A stretch of 64,000 bases of DNA from the NCBI GenBank assembly GCA_027596075.1, contig JADGJC010000010.1, positions 120,435 through 184,434 on the forward strand, read 5' to 3'. The DNA comes from Rhizophlyctis rosea. Lineage: Eukaryota > Chytridiomycota > Chytridiomycetes > Rhizophlyctidales > Rhizophlyctidaceae. Positions 1 through 12,100 of the stretch are shown one piece after another; within the stretch, counting starts at the first letter, position 1, and the number at the start of each line of letters is the position of its first letter. The notes below the pieces were generated by a model. The model saw only the letters and a list, made by a program, of their open reading frames with translations. It had not been told where the DNA came from and made no database searches. Both the position numbers and the translations under genes were made by a program.

Positions 1-1655
1 ATAACCCGAATAGCGTCAGCGACTGCCATCCATAAACAGAATGGCGAGAGTCGTCAGGTGTAAATTGGATTGACATACCTTCCTCCAGAAGCTTGATCTC
101 CAGTTCCACTTCCTCCATTTTCATGGCCAGGACTCTGGTTGTTGCAAGGACATGTTACATGGATGAAACTAGCAAGCGCAATTCCAAATGTATACATACT
201 TCTTCACTATTAGTTCAGCATTCTGCTTTATATCCGATACGTCCGCATTGAACTTGGCTCTTTTCGCGATCAGGTCCTCTGGTGCGCTCGATGACTCATT
301 GGTGGATGTCGTTCCTGGTCAACAATCGTCAGACCCAATGTATGGCCCGACAACAGACAGCTGGTATCACACTTACCACTACCCTTATTCCCATCCGCCT
401 CAACCCCAACTTCATCGCTACTCCCATCCAACTTCCTCTTAGCAGCCCCATTATCCTTCTTCCCACCCATCCCCTCCACCCCACCTCCACCCGCCGAATC
501 TCCCATTCCCTTACTTCGTGTCCCCGTCCCCTGTTTACTCTTTCCAGCCCCCGGTGCGGATCTAACTTCCCTGCCCGCATCCTCAACATCCACCCCAGAC
601 CTATCACCCCCTTCTTCTACATGCGCGCCCTCCACCGCCGCATCATTCGTCCGTGAGCGTTTCTTCAGATCCGCCAACCGAGCCTCAATGTTGCGAAGCT
701 CCTCGCGGGCTCGCTCCTCTCTAGGCGGCGATGATGGCGTCGACTTGGCCCCGTTCAAGGGCTTGGTGGTAGTGGACCGTTGAGGTTGTCGAGAGCTTTG
801 ACGACTACCCGATTGGGAGGAGGATGTGGTGGGCTCCCCGCGTCTTCGTTTTCGTTCCGGTTCGGGTGTTGATGTGGAAGCGGGTGGAGGTTGCGCGTCC
901 GAGGACTCTAGCTCGCGACGCGTCCGTTTTGGTCGTGTTGGTGCAGGCTCTGCTATGGGGGTTCGTGGCTGCGAGGATGTGGCGGATGTTGGGTTTGAGG
1001 AAGTCTGCTTGGTCGGGGATGTGGATGTGGCGGATTGGGTTGGTGTTTCCGGGGCTGACGGTTTGGCTGATGATGGTGATATTTGTAAATTCTTGATGAC
1101 GATTCTTGGGGATGGAGCCTGCTGACAGAGACGGATGAGAATTTTGCATGACAATCGTTAGAGTTCCCCATCATCCAGTGCAGAATGCATGCCGCCCATT
1201 AGTACGGGAACACATACTGGAGTTGGTCGAACGGATGTCGACGATGTTTCTAGATTGGATGACCGTTGGCCATCCAACGCATTGCCTCCCGCCTCCCGTT
1301 CTACCGAGCGATCGCCAGACGGCTTTCGCATTGATGAATCTTCCGCTAATGAATCAGCACCACGAGCTGGTCGCCGACTCTCCGCATCATCACGGACGGG
1401 CGACGCTATCCTGAGTGTGATCCTTGGACTAGGTGATGATGACCGACTACGCATTGAAGGAGTCGGAATCGCAGATGTGGAAGACGATGATCCGTTGACT
1501 GCGGGCACTTCCAGGCTCGGCGTTCGCGCGGTTGACTCGGAATTTTTGATCGGGGCGCCCGCATATTGAACATGCAGTCGTGGTCTAGCATTGGGCGGTG
1601 TAGGAGGTTTAGAGGGTGGTATAGAGATGGCGGAAGGACCGGAGGGGGATGACAT
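1..1655 (-). CDS. Partial gene for a low-complexity and coiled-coil protein, not recognised
   Basis: Not recognised. The gene runs off the left edge, so its 3' end is missing. Four exons fit in frame: 1655-1218, 1121-377 (or from 1118), 278-200 and 134-79. The donors are GTATGT (1217), GTAAGTG (376), GTATGT (199) and GTATGT (78), and the acceptors end in CAG. The first intron also has a CTAAC branch-like site. About 440 residues are visible. The first 250 are rich in Ser, Pro, Thr and Arg, with basic patches, and look disordered and possibly nuclear. After residue 280 a charged helical stretch begins (EELRNIEARLADLKK), and the last two exons (AKRAKFNADVSDIKQNAEL, then KMEEVELEIKLLEE) look like a coiled coil. 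It could be a structural or chromatin-linked protein, but nothing in view fixes a function. The exon structure is better supported than any role. Confidence 0.6.
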
Positions 1656-3079
1656 GGTTTATGATTGGGTTAAGAGGGATGGATCAATCTATCAGAACTT
1701 CGGTCTATCGGTTGGAAGCTTGTCTATGTAAGGTGGGTAAAAATGATATAAACAAAGTGTATGTGCAGCCGCAGCAGTGAGCTTGTGAACCGCGACAAGG
1801 GTTCAATGATGAGGCAGGATTGTATGGACCATGCCAAAGCGAGTATTGCTCTGTATTGCGGGTGCTTTGTTGTTTACGACGTGGGAAAGACCGAACCCCT
1901 CGACGCGTTGAGCAAGGGGACTATCGTTTAGATGAGTGAGGAAGCTTCGAGTATGGTGCTAGTAGCAGCGTCAGACCGGGATAGCAGAACAAAGGGAGTG
2001 TGTTGGGAGTCTATTCGGGGGTGTTGTGTTGTATCTGACGATGGCTGCGTGTAGTAAAGCGTAGGTAATAGGACCGTTTGACGGAGAGGCAGGGCCCTCT
2101 TCGGTCTCGGCCTCCTTTCCAGAGGGAAACCACTCAATCAATCATTCCAACCAAAAAATTCAACCAGTTCTAGCTGCAACTTATCCATCCAATTATCTTT
2201 AGTTAGCCAGGTCAAATTCTTGTTTCAGACCCTGGCCTGGCCTCGCTGACCCTCAAACTGACCCTCAATTTCATCTGCCTTTCCCACACATCTACCCACC
2301 AGTAGGGTGGGTCATACACGAAACGTGCCGTACCTTCTTTGGCCATTGCCCCTCCTGCATTTCCACGGCAGACGCATTCCTTCACAAGCATCAACAACCT
2401 ACCCAATCTATGCGGGCGTGCTTTTCAACGGGGGAATATGTAAGTCCCGAGTCCTGGCACTGTCCTTCAGTTGGCCCAATTCAAGTTGCTGATATCTTTC
2501 TTTGCTTTGGTAGCCCCTGCAAGACAAAGTTGAGGGTCATAGTTATAGTTGTATTTTGGGGGCCGTTGGGAGCAGAGGGGAATTGGTTCGAGGCGGGGAC
2601 AGTGAAGGTTCGGTGAGTTGTGAGCATGGATACCCCAGGGGAGAAGTGTGGGCGTCATCCCACTGCGGCGGTAGGAGCAGTGGTTTACCTTGATTTGCGA
2701 AAAGCAGGTTGTTGAGGGGAAGTACGACAATCGGGACTGCAGTCACTCCGGTGACAGGCCTTTGTCAGGAGGCCACATGTGCCAAGAACCCTCCTTTTTT
2801 GGGAGAATCTCTCACAGTCTGAGGTTCTAAGCTTGTCTCCTGCCGTCGTTCGACGAACCTGGGGGATTTCATAGATGCTCACGTCGCTTCGGCAGTGTCC
2901 AAAGTGCACTTTCACGCAGTTTTGCTTTCCAGATATGCTTTCTTTCAAGTTCCCTGGGGCAGCTGGCGAAACGATGGGGTGGAGGTGTGCAGGTGTGTGG
3001 GAACATCTTCGTCGTGTTGGGGTGTGGAGGCAACTTCCACTGTTTTATGACAGAGGACAAGGGAATTTGGCTTAGCCCT
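1656..3079. other. Intergenic region, no gene seen
   Basis: This stretch lies upstream of the left-edge gene. Its reading frames are short, mutually overlapping and without family resemblance or convincing splice signals. The first 300 bases should hold the promoter of the minus-strand gene. I see no repeat or RNA gene in it. Confidence 0.5.
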
Positions 3080-3150
3080 GCTCTCGTATCTTAATGGTAA
3101 AGCACTGCCCACACGGGCAGTAGATGCTGGTTCGAATTCAGCCTGGGGTA
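3080..3150 (+). tRNA. tRNA-like sequence, probably a pseudogene or tRNA-derived element
   Basis: The 71 bases fold as a near-normal cloverleaf. The acceptor strands are GCTCTCG (3080-3086) and CTGGGGT (3143-3149), with one C-U mismatch and three G-U pairs, and base 73 is A. The D arm (TATCTTAATGGTAAAGCA) keeps the G18-G19 signature, with three of four stem pairs. The T arm GCTGG-TTCGAAT-TCAGC is good and carries the box B core. The anticodon stem CTGCC/GGCAG is perfect, but its loop CACACG has six bases instead of seven and no U33, so no amino acid can be assigned. The style resembles organellar or bacterial tRNAs more than the nuclear tRNA-Val at 47514. A decayed tRNA, an organelle-derived insert or the head of a SINE are all possible. 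Confidence 0.55.
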
Positions 3151-3528
3151 GTAAAGATCTCGTTCATGATTTTCGTGATACGATGTATATTACATTTGTG
3201 TGTGTTTTAGTAAAACAATAGAAAGGCGTGCAACCCAGTCACATCCAATACCCTGATGAGAACAGATCTTTATGTTCATAGCGGGAACGAACTGATCGAT
3301 CTTTCATATTTACGTATTGACAAAGCAACAAAAAGAGAACAAAAAGGTATAGAACTGACTAACTTTGTACAAAGGTTATGCACCCCGCCCTTCCGCCTTA
3401 CCTCTCCCATAAGCAAAAAAGATTACCATATTTTTGACGCCTCAACCCCAATAAGATGATTCCACATCCCCAACGAGCACACCTGCTCTCCACAAAAACC
3501 AATCACCAAAGGAAGCAAAAAAAGAAAA
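3151..3528. other. Intergenic, AT-rich
   Basis: This lies between the tRNA-like sequence and the 3' end of the tetraspan gene. It holds A-rich stretches (about 3320-3345 and 3410-3425) that suit a 3' UTR on the minus strand. No gene is seen. Confidence 0.4.
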
Positions 3529-4449
3529 TCACCACCACTTAACACTGGTATTCCTCCACTCCCACCCCATCAACCCGGCAAACACCGTCCACAAAACTCC
3601 CATCCCCCAACAGTTCCCCACCGCCCACTCCAACACCCCCAAACTCCTCACATACGTCGTCCCGGGGTCCAAGCTATCATAGAACCCAGTCTGGAACACA
3701 TCCGCGCACGTGCGGGAGGTTTGGGTACCCGTCGCGGATGTGGGGTGGAGGTTCTGGAACTGGGCGCAGGTCTTTACGAGGCCGTCGGTTGCAAAGATTG
3801 CCATTCCCAGCGCGAGGAAGGCGAAGAAGGCTGAAGTGATGGTTAGGAGGAGGAGGAGGGAGCGGTGGGTTTGGGCGTTTGTTGGGGGGCGGAGGCGGAG
3901 GGAGAGGGAGGTTGTGCCGAGGAGGAGGGCGAGGATTATGCCGGCTGTGCCGATGCTGTGGTGGGGGGAAGGTGTTGTGCTCAGGATGAGGTGTGGCAGA
4001 CCTGCATGTAAGTGTGAAAATATCGCTGACTTACCCGAGAGAGTTGGGACAGACGCTCGAGCGGGCAGAGAAGATGAGCTCGCCTTGGGAGTCCACGCGG
4101 TAGTCTCGGACGTACAGGAGGCTGCATAGGTGTCAGAAGAAGAATGCATCTTCCATCAGTACACGCCCAAAAACAACTCGACAACCACCCACGAATACAC
4201 GTCAAAAACGATAAAAGCACCCACCCCACCCAAACACCCCCTCCCTTCAAAAAGAAACACATACCAAACGCCCGCAGGTCCAAACTGCCCCTGATTATTG
4301 ATCCCCCACACAAACACTGCGGCAGTAACCAGCTGCAGCAAGTGAAGCACCGCGTACCCCGCCGTGCGCAAGTTCGCGTGCGTAGTTTTCGTCGCTTGTT
4401 TCGCTGACGTCGTCGCGGGGACGTCGGTGAGGATGAGGTGGCCGGTCAT
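3529..4449 (-). CDS. Four-helix (tetraspan) membrane protein
   Basis: Three exons, 4449-4265, 4121-4035 and 3955-3529, splice in frame to 232 residues. The donors are GTATGT and GTAAGT, and the acceptors end in GCAG and ACAG. Four hydrophobic segments are visible at about residues 29-48, 93-112, 122-144 and 196-215, with short tails and a short C-terminus (NTSVKWW). Two extramembrane stretches hold cysteines (SSVCPNSL, then CAQF and RTCADVF), which could form disulphides. Length and layout resemble the SUR7/claudin-like tetraspans of fungal plasma membranes, but I see no family motif that proves this. An in-frame ATG also exists at 4581. I chose 4449 because the extra 44 residues are basic and unlike a membrane protein N-terminus. 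Confidence 0.7.
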
Positions 4450-4581
4450 TGTTGAGTCTTTTTTTCTGTTATGAGGCGTTGTCGGTGTATCTGGTCGCGA
4501 ACGGGTGACGGGGCGAGCTACGTGTGAGGGAGTAGCTTTGCGAACGCGCGGGAAGGTGAGGGAGATGTCGAGGAGGGTCAA

Positions 4582-5201
4582 GTTTTATATGGTTGGAGGT
4601 GACGCGAGGGGAGGCAAAATAGGCACTGTCAAACAGCACCCAAGCATGATTCACGGAACCCTGAAAGCCCCTCGTGTTGAACACAACACCAACACGACCC
4701 AACACGCAAACTGGGCCTTCGTTATCGCGTTGTTGCGACGCGTTTCATCATCATGCTACGTGTGGCTTGGACTGATAGTAAACATTGCAACTCGCACCAG
4801 AATTTTGGATTTCAACATTCACCAACTCTGCCAAATCACTCAAATTGTGCATGACTGCATGCATGCATAATGACATGGACACGTGCTTGTTGTCGCTCCG
4901 TCCCTCCGGTAACCAAGACTTTATTTCGCGGAGGAAAAAGCATTGCAAGCACTTGCAGGTTTTGCAAAGGAATCTTTGTTTGCGAAATCCTCGCAGGAAT
5001 GTTCTCATACCCTTGCACCTCGTGACGAACAAACATTCCTGTGCAGGATATTCTTTGAACCAAGCACCCATGCACCGGAATGTTCTACGACTCATGCATC
5101 ACCATGCCGCTTTGTACATTTTGTACATACCTAGCTGGATTCTAAAGAGACTGCAAGTTTTAACATATACAAGATAAGACCATAGGCAAAATTGATCATT
5201 A
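4582..5201. other. Intergenic region
   Basis: This lies between the start of the tetraspan gene and the stop codon of NSE1. It contains a short self-complementary TGCATGCATGCA tract near 4857-4868. The overlapping short frames here look non-coding. Confidence 0.45.
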
Positions 5202-6449
5202 TCATGCTCGCCCCTTCCCCTTTCTCCGGGGCCTGAGCACCTCCTCTTCCTCCTCCTCTTCTTCCCCATCCCCATCATCCGCCCGTCCCCCCTCATCCTC
5301 ACCCTCCTCATCCCTCTCCCCACCCCCCAACCTAGCACTCTGACGCGTCCTCTTCCTCGACATTCCCACATCCTCACCCCTCGCATCCTCCATCTCCTCA
5401 TCTTCCCTCTCTTCCTGCCTTCCCGCCCGTCGCCGCCCGGTCGTAACCCCCCTCCACTCCTCCTGACAAGCCGGACACCTCCTCTCCGCCCGATTCGCAA
5501 AATACTTTCGCGCGCAATGTTGGTGCAACCTTGCAGTACAGTTATCCGTCCCGCACCGCTCGGCGTTTGTTGTGACGATTTCGAGACATATGGTGCAGTC
5601 TTCGAGTGTGTCTGGGTATTGGTTTTTGAGATATGTCTGGAGTTCGAGGACGCCGCGGAGAGAGAGGGAGAGGATGCCGTTTCTGTTCGGGAGCATTTTG
5701 ACATGTAGAATTTGAGACACTAGCGAATGAGACACTAGCGAAGAAAGAAGTCTTGGACAATACATAAATTCTGCGACACAAACCTGTCATCCAGCCATTG
5801 ATTCTTGACCAAGCGCTCAATGAAATTCTGCGCGTCCTTCTTGCTGTTCAAGGGCGTTGTAGTACGTAATGCAGCGGTTGATGGGATCGCAAAAGCTTCA
5901 TCGTCAGCGTTCATCATGAGCTCAATCTGCGATCACCACATCAATATCAAATGCTTCGTAGGGTCCCTCAGAAAGAGATTTTACCACATACCAGATGTTT
6001 TAGAAATACAACTTCATTGGGAGTGAAAGTAGTAGCCAGTTGAGCAATTTCGTCGCCGTTGGTGTTAACCTAGTTTGTAGACATTTGGTGTTGAAGTTTC
6101 ACCCAAAAGAGGGAGGGTCAGAGGGTGTTGTCGACTTACAAGAGCGTAATAAGTTGTTCCCGTATCCGGAGCCTGCCCCTTTCGCAATTCCATATCGAGA
6201 GTGTCTAGAGTCTCGTTCAAGACTCCTACGAAGGCGCTAAAGTCGTCTGGGTCGTGCGCGACTATTGACGCCGTGGGAGGATGTGAGTTCTTTTTTGGTG
6301 GGGACTAAGATAAACTATGGTCAGCTGCAGTTCTCACCTTCACACGCTTCACAACATCGCCGGTATAAGTTCTGTACGTAGTCCTCTTGTGCAAAGCGCT
6401 CGAGGAGGTACGCTTGCATGAACGTTCTGTGTATATTGGTGTATGCCAT
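5202..6449 (-). CDS. NSE1: SMC5/6 complex subunit NSE1 (RING-like E3 ligase component)
   Basis: NSE1 pairs with NSE3 in the SMC5/6 complex, which acts in recombination repair in the nucleus. Exons are about 6449-6338, 6304-6140, 6069-5992, 5926-5784 and 5682-5202. The N-terminus (MAYTNIHRTFMQAYLLERF) and middle (NFIERLVKNQWLDD) match NSMCE1, including the winged-helix part. The C-terminal RING-like domain keeps its metal ligands: CTICLEI, a later C-x4-C, LHQHC and CPACQEEW. After it comes a fungal-looking tail of about 90 residues, first acidic then a poly-Glu run, ending basic. Oddity: joining exon 1 at GTGAGA (6337) to the TTAG acceptor (6305) shifts the frame, although both flanking exons are clearly right by homology. 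The first intron border is therefore unresolved. The start codon at 6449 lies 278 bp from the divergent SmG gene. Confidence 0.88.
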
Positions 6450-6727
6450 TGTCGGGGAAATCCTCAGGTATTGCGAATCTGAAAATAGCAATGGTGGGAA
6501 GGAAATAATCTGAGGGGAAATGAGACCAATTTCACCCAAAACCAGACACGTGCTGTTTCCTGTCCGGGGCATTCGGATTTTACTAGGGCTGAACACCAAG
6601 CCGCCAAGCCCCTCGCCACTTGCTGCGCAACCAACCCTGACACGAAACTGGCAGCCAGCAACTTCGCCAAAGCAAACCCTTTTCACCTTCCCCTTCGATT
6701 ACTTATTGACCAAAACGAACCGCAAAC

Positions 6728-7153
6728 ATGAGCAAAGCACCAACACCCGAATTGAAGAAGTGAGTCCCTCACCTCCATACCCATCCCTTCCCATCCACAC
6801 CCGCTAACATCGATCTCCACAGGTACATGGACAAGAGGCTGCATATCACCCTCAACGGCCAACGGAAGGTGCAAGGGGTTCTACGAGGTACACCAGATCA
6901 CTAAAAATAGCACACCAATGTCCACACCTAACATACTCCCTTACATCACCAGGCTATGACCCCTTCATGAACCTCGTGCTGGAGGATGCCGTCGAAGTGG
7001 TTTCCGAGGAGGAGAGGCGTCCTATTGGACAAGTGGTTCGTTTCACACACTCCTTCGGCATTGCATATTGAGGGTGATCTCTAACCTTGACGAACGTAGG
7101 TCATCCGCGGCAACTCCGTGACCGTTATGGAAGCGCTGGATAAGATACAATAA
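6728..7153 (+). CDS. SNRPG: Small nuclear ribonucleoprotein G (SmG)
   Basis: SmG is one of the seven Sm-ring proteins that bind U1, U2, U4 and U5 snRNAs. Four exons, 6728-6759, 6823-6887, 6953-7035 and 7100-7153, give exactly 77 residues, the usual length for the family. The Sm1 part (MDKRLHITLNGQRKVQGVLR, then GYDPFMNLVLEDA) and the Sm2 part (GQVVIRGNSV) are intact, with the N of FMNLVLEDA and the RG of IRGNS at the RNA-binding positions. All exons are short and lie below normal ORF-finder limits. It shares its upstream region with NSE1 on the other strand. Confidence 0.96.
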
Positions 7154-7481
7154 CACCCCGTTTACCCCCTTCAACCACTTGCGCTTATCGTTAGTCGAAA
7201 GAACTCCTCCTGTGACCACGTTTCGTTATGCTGAGAGGGAGTTTTGCTTTTTGAATTTGTAAATATTATTTGTGAAATCGCTGCAATCCTTTGTTCCGTT
7301 TTCTCCAGAAGTTGTCACAACATGGGTCGAAACTTCGGTTTGACGCAATAAAAAATTCCCTTATCCCCCAAACAATAGGTAGTCTTTTATAATTTACTCC
7401 CATTTTTACAAGGTTCTCATGAAACCCCAAAGCAAATCTACCATATGTACAATTCCCTCAACAACCATTTCTCATCCCCCT
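7154..7481. other. Convergent 3' regions of SmG and RRP4
   Basis: Both flanking genes end here. T- and A-rich tracts and an AATAAA-like signal (AATAAAAA near 7347) suit polyadenylation. No gene is seen. Confidence 0.5.
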
Positions 7482-8865
7482 TCATTGCTGCATAGCCGAC
7501 TTCAGCTCAGCCCTAGCAATCATGACAATCTGCTGCCGAACATCCGGCTGGATCAAATCTTTGAGAGGCATTTCCACCGCCGCGTCGTAAACATATTGAA
7601 TCATCGAGTCGCTGATAAAACTATTTGACTGTCCGAGCGCTTCGATGCAGTTGCATACTCGTGCAATGTCTACACGTTCTTGTTCCGTTAATGGCTAAAT
7701 GTGGGCATGTGTAAGTAAGAAGATGAATGGTTCAGCGCGGTGTGTTATGGGAAATCCGCAGGACGCCGACTTACATCATTTTGACCATTGAAGTTAGTTT
7801 CCTGTTGGATGGACTGATCTTCCGCGATGTGCTCGTGCTTCCGGACCCAGATGTACCCGTTGATTCCCAATACAACGTCCACTCCGCATGCCAGGGTTGT
7901 GAAATGTGATTTTGAACGTTTTACCAATGAAGATGGAACAGTAACTAGTGAACCGTTTCGCAGCTATTAAGATGAGTTAAATGACGGGTTGAGTCTTCCT
8001 TGTTTCTACCGCAATTACCTTTCCGAAACTCTTCCCTCGCATGTTCAATTGAGCTGCGCCGTCTCTAAATCTGGAGCTGATTTCCGCCTAGATCGAGATA
8101 AGTATGGACGATCACGAGACAGGGCAGTATGACGGGATGCATGCTTACGCAGACAAGATCTCCTTCCGCAAAATATTCTCGCATGTGTAGTTCGTCACTT
8201 TCTGATTTTCGCCGCTACGAGGATGTCCAGTTAGGCCTCAGGACAAGTAGCCGCGCCATCGGTGCCCATCAGTGCGTACCTGCACACCACCGGGCAAACT
8301 TATAGAATCCAAAGGTAAAATTCCGTCTGATTGCCCACCGAAATCGATTCTCCACCGTTTTGGTCCCAACTATTGTTGGTTCTGTATGAGCCTTCAAGAC
8401 TACCAGTGGTATTATATGTCTTCTGAGCATACCTCCGAAACCCGTCCAACAATGACATCGCCGACTTCTCCCTGGAACCTATGAAAAGTTGGGTAAGCTG
8501 CCCGTCCACAGTAAAGTGAACGATATTATGAAGACAAAAAGTCACATACCGAGCTCGAAGCTGTTGCACTCGGATGAACTTGTTCACAACGTCCACGATA
8601 CCGGTTACTGACGCGACTATGGTTGGGTCGACAGAACGGTCTAGCGTTGGAATTGTGCCGAGACCCCTATTTTAGCGATATGTGGATAAGTATATGAAGC
8701 GGCGCGTCCAATTAACAAGCCCGATACTGACCCTGCGTATGCCGAGTCTCGCGTCACGACCTCGCCAGGCGTGACGACGTGGTGATTGGTCCCGTCCATT
8801 TCCACGTCCTCGTCCCCACCAGCTGACACCCCCTGTCTCCACGGCCGCGATATTGATATGTGCAT
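7482..8865 (-). CDS. RRP4: Exosome complex subunit RRP4 (S1/KH cap protein)
   Basis: RRP4 is one of the three S1/KH proteins capping the RNA exosome, which trims and degrades RNA in nucleus and cytoplasm. Eight exons splice in frame: 8865-8732, 8666-8550, 8478-8433, 8369-8280, 8214-8149, 8087-8019, 7963-7775 and 7694-7482, giving 307 residues (human about 293). The N-terminal domain carries VVTPGEVVTRD. The S1 domain shows GEVGDVIVGRVSE and the RWRIDFGGQSDGILPL stretch. The KH part holds VVLGINGYIWVRK. The C-terminal helix region follows. Introns are short and use GTATG, GTACG, GTAAG or GTCAG donors. It diverges from LHS1 with 333 bp between start codons. Confidence 0.95.
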
Positions 8866-9198
8866 GGCGGGTATATGATCGTTGTCAGTGGATGGACTTC
8901 GATGCCCTCAAGAAATGGTGAAAGGGAGTGGGACCAAAACTCGCAGCAAGTGGCTTATGGTGGCGCATTACTTGCAAGCCACCCTCATCGCCTTCCTGAC
9001 CAATCGATGCGCGCCATTCCACTAGGTCGTGCACACCACCTACGCACTTGCTATTTTGGGCCTATATTTACAGGTCCTGCCGTCATATACACCACCACCC
9101 TTCCATCGCTTTCCAAAGCATCAAATCGAGCTTGGGTCCATCTTTTATAAAGCTTTCTCCTCCCTAACGGCCGTGTGAAAGCCAAATAGCCAATAGCC

Positions 9199-12100
9199 AT
9201 GAAGCCCCGAAGATCGTCAATAGTCACTTGGTTGTTAAGTGTCGTGGCAGCAGCATGTGTGCTCCTGACCGTCATCCCGGCCGCGTCATCGTCGGTCGTG
9301 GGAATTGACTATGGAACCGACTGGTTCAAAGTTTCGATTGTCAAGACGGGTATGAAGAACGAGATTGTTTTGAACGCCGAATCGAAACGGAAGACCGCGT
9401 CTGCCGTATTGCTCAGAGGAAACGTTAGACACTATGGGTCTGAAGCCTTGTCCTTGGTAAGTGTTTTTTTCATACCAGGCAGCTGCGACACGAAGCTTTT
9501 CGGATTTTTGATCTAATCAAAGCCGCTTACAGGGCACCCGCTTCCCGCAAGACAACTACCCATCTCTCAAAAACCTCCTCGGAAGACTGTATGATGACAA
9601 ACTCGTAGAACATTACCGCACCTCCTTCGACAACACCATGATCAAAGATGAAAAGCGGGGCACTGTCGCATTCAAACAGGGCGAGAATGACACCTACACC
9701 GTTGAAGAGTTGGTAGCGTTCCAATTGGCGCACGCCAAGGCGCAAGCGGAGAAGCACGGTGGCGGCGAGGCGGTCTCTGGAGCCGTCATTGCTGTTCCGC
9801 CATACTGGAATCAATTTGAACGCCGTGCGTTGCTCGATGCTGCGCATTTGGCTGGGTTGAAGGTTCTGTCGCTTTTGAATGATGAAACTGCTGGTTAGTA
9901 TGACGGCGAGCAAAAGAAACATTCAATATAAGACAATAATTGACCTGATCGCTTTGATTCAGTTGCCTTGGGCTTCGCAATGTCACACACGTTCGACAAG
10001 CCGGAGTACCACATCTTCTATGACATGGGAGCAGGGAGCACGGTCGCATCACTAGTAAAGTTCGAGACCAAAACAATCAAAGAGAAGAAGATGAAAAAGA
10101 AGATCACGGAGCTGGAAGTCAAAGCCGTCGGCCATGATGCCTCCTTGGGTGGACAGTCCATCGACCGCAAACTTCAGCAGCTTTTGGCAAAGTCGTTCAT
10201 GGAAACCAAGGGGAAGGCGGCGGGTGTGGACGTTTTCGCTGACTCCAAGGCTATGGCGAAGTTGTTGCGGGAGGCGAACCGTGTGAAGCAGATTCTCAGT
10301 GCCAATCAGGAAACTTATGCTGGGGTGAGCTTTGTGGTGGTTTGTTGTATGTTGATGTATCGGTGAGCACTTACCCACATGACGTAGGTTGAGAGTCTCA
10401 TTCATGAGATAGATTTTAGAATAAAGATTACTCGTGCGGAGCTTGAGGAGGCATGCTTGGATGTGTTTGACCGTGTGCCTGGACCGGTTAACACTGTGTT
10501 GGAGGAAGCGGGCTTGAAGCTGGTACGTCGGTGTGATGATTATCGTCATATTGAGCAAAGGTTTTGATTATGCCGATACAGTCCGATATCAAAACGCTGG
10601 TGCTAGTGGGTGGAGGAGTTCGAGTCCCCGCTGTGCAGGCGAAGCTGAAGGAGACCGTCGGAATGTAAGTGATTTGCAATATCGAATGTTGAGCATAGGT
10701 AACGGAAGCTAAGGGAAAATGACATCAATGCAGGGACAAAATTGCTCAAAACGTGAACGGAGACGAGGCTGCGGTCATTGGAGCTGGTTGGCACGCGGCT
10801 AAAATCAGCAAGAGTTTCGTTATCGGCAAGGATATTAGGATCAAGGACATCAATGAGAACCCTATTCAGTTTTCGTATTTGTCGGAGCCGAAAGGTATAG
10901 ATGACTATGATCTGGCGAGTTATGAGGGAACATGAGAAAGCTTACAGGCTTGTATTGCTATAGACGGCAGCGAGCAAAGGACGCTACGGACAGTTCTTTT
11001 CTCTAATGTCACCGTTCTTGGCGCGAGAAAGCTTGTTACTTTCAAACGGACTACTGACTTTGACTTCAGCTTGGGCTACGAGTACGTGGTCATCTTTCTT
11101 CATTGATGGGTGCCTCTCATTGCCGTAACCGCGAATATTCATCTTTTCTTACAGGGAAGACAAAACCCCTATTGCTCAAATTGCCATTGGAGGAATCACT
11201 AAGACATTGGGAGAATACACCAACGCCACAGAACCGAAGGTCAAGGTCGTGGTGGAGCTCAATGAGGATGGATTGATTTCCATTGGCGAGGGTCAGATTG
11301 TGTTCCAGATTGAGGGCGAGAAGCCCAACCCTTCCATTAAAGGTACGTGATGCGACATTGTCGGAGCAATGTGTAACTGTGCGGTTGGCTAACATGAACG
11401 TGCAGACAAAGTTTTGAACTTCTTTGGGGGGAAGAAGGACAAGTCCACTGCATCGGCTGAAACTGAGGACTCGACCGATTCTGAGACTGAGGCGGCAACA
11501 GACACGACGAACTCGGTGAGTGGAAGTCACATATACCAAGGCACATAGGCGTTTCGCTGACATGAACATTCAGACGGTCACTGCCAGCGTCAATGTCACT
11601 GACTCCGCTGCAGGGAACGACACTCTCAAGACGGTGACCGAGAAGGTCAACCTCGATGTCAATGTGACGTGGTTGACCGTGACTCCATTGGAGGAGTCGT
11701 TTAAGTTTGAGATGAAGAAACGGTAAGCAACCCCACAAACAATGAACATTTTCCGAACGGCAAGGTTGACTCAAATCATTCCTGCACCAGCATCTCAACC
11801 CTCGACTTCGAAGACGAGAAGCGCCGCCTCCGCGAAGAAGCCGCCAACACCCTCGAAGGATTCGTCTACCGCGCCAAAGAATTCCTCTACGACGACGACG
11901 TCGAAAAAGTCAGTCTCGAAGAAGAACGCACCAAACTCAAGGACATGCTCGAAGAAGTCGGGGACTGGATCTACGAGGCGGGGGCAAAGGCCTTGACGGA
12001 GGACTTCAAGGCCAAGTTGGTGCAACTGAAGAAACTATACAACCCCATCCACAAGCGACGGTCGGAGCTTTTGGAAAGGCCGGACGCCGTGAAGGGGTTG

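Noticed and set aside
4857..4868. TGCATGCATGCA palindrome as an operator
   Set aside because: A short simple repeat in a spacer, with no partner site or gene context to support regulation.
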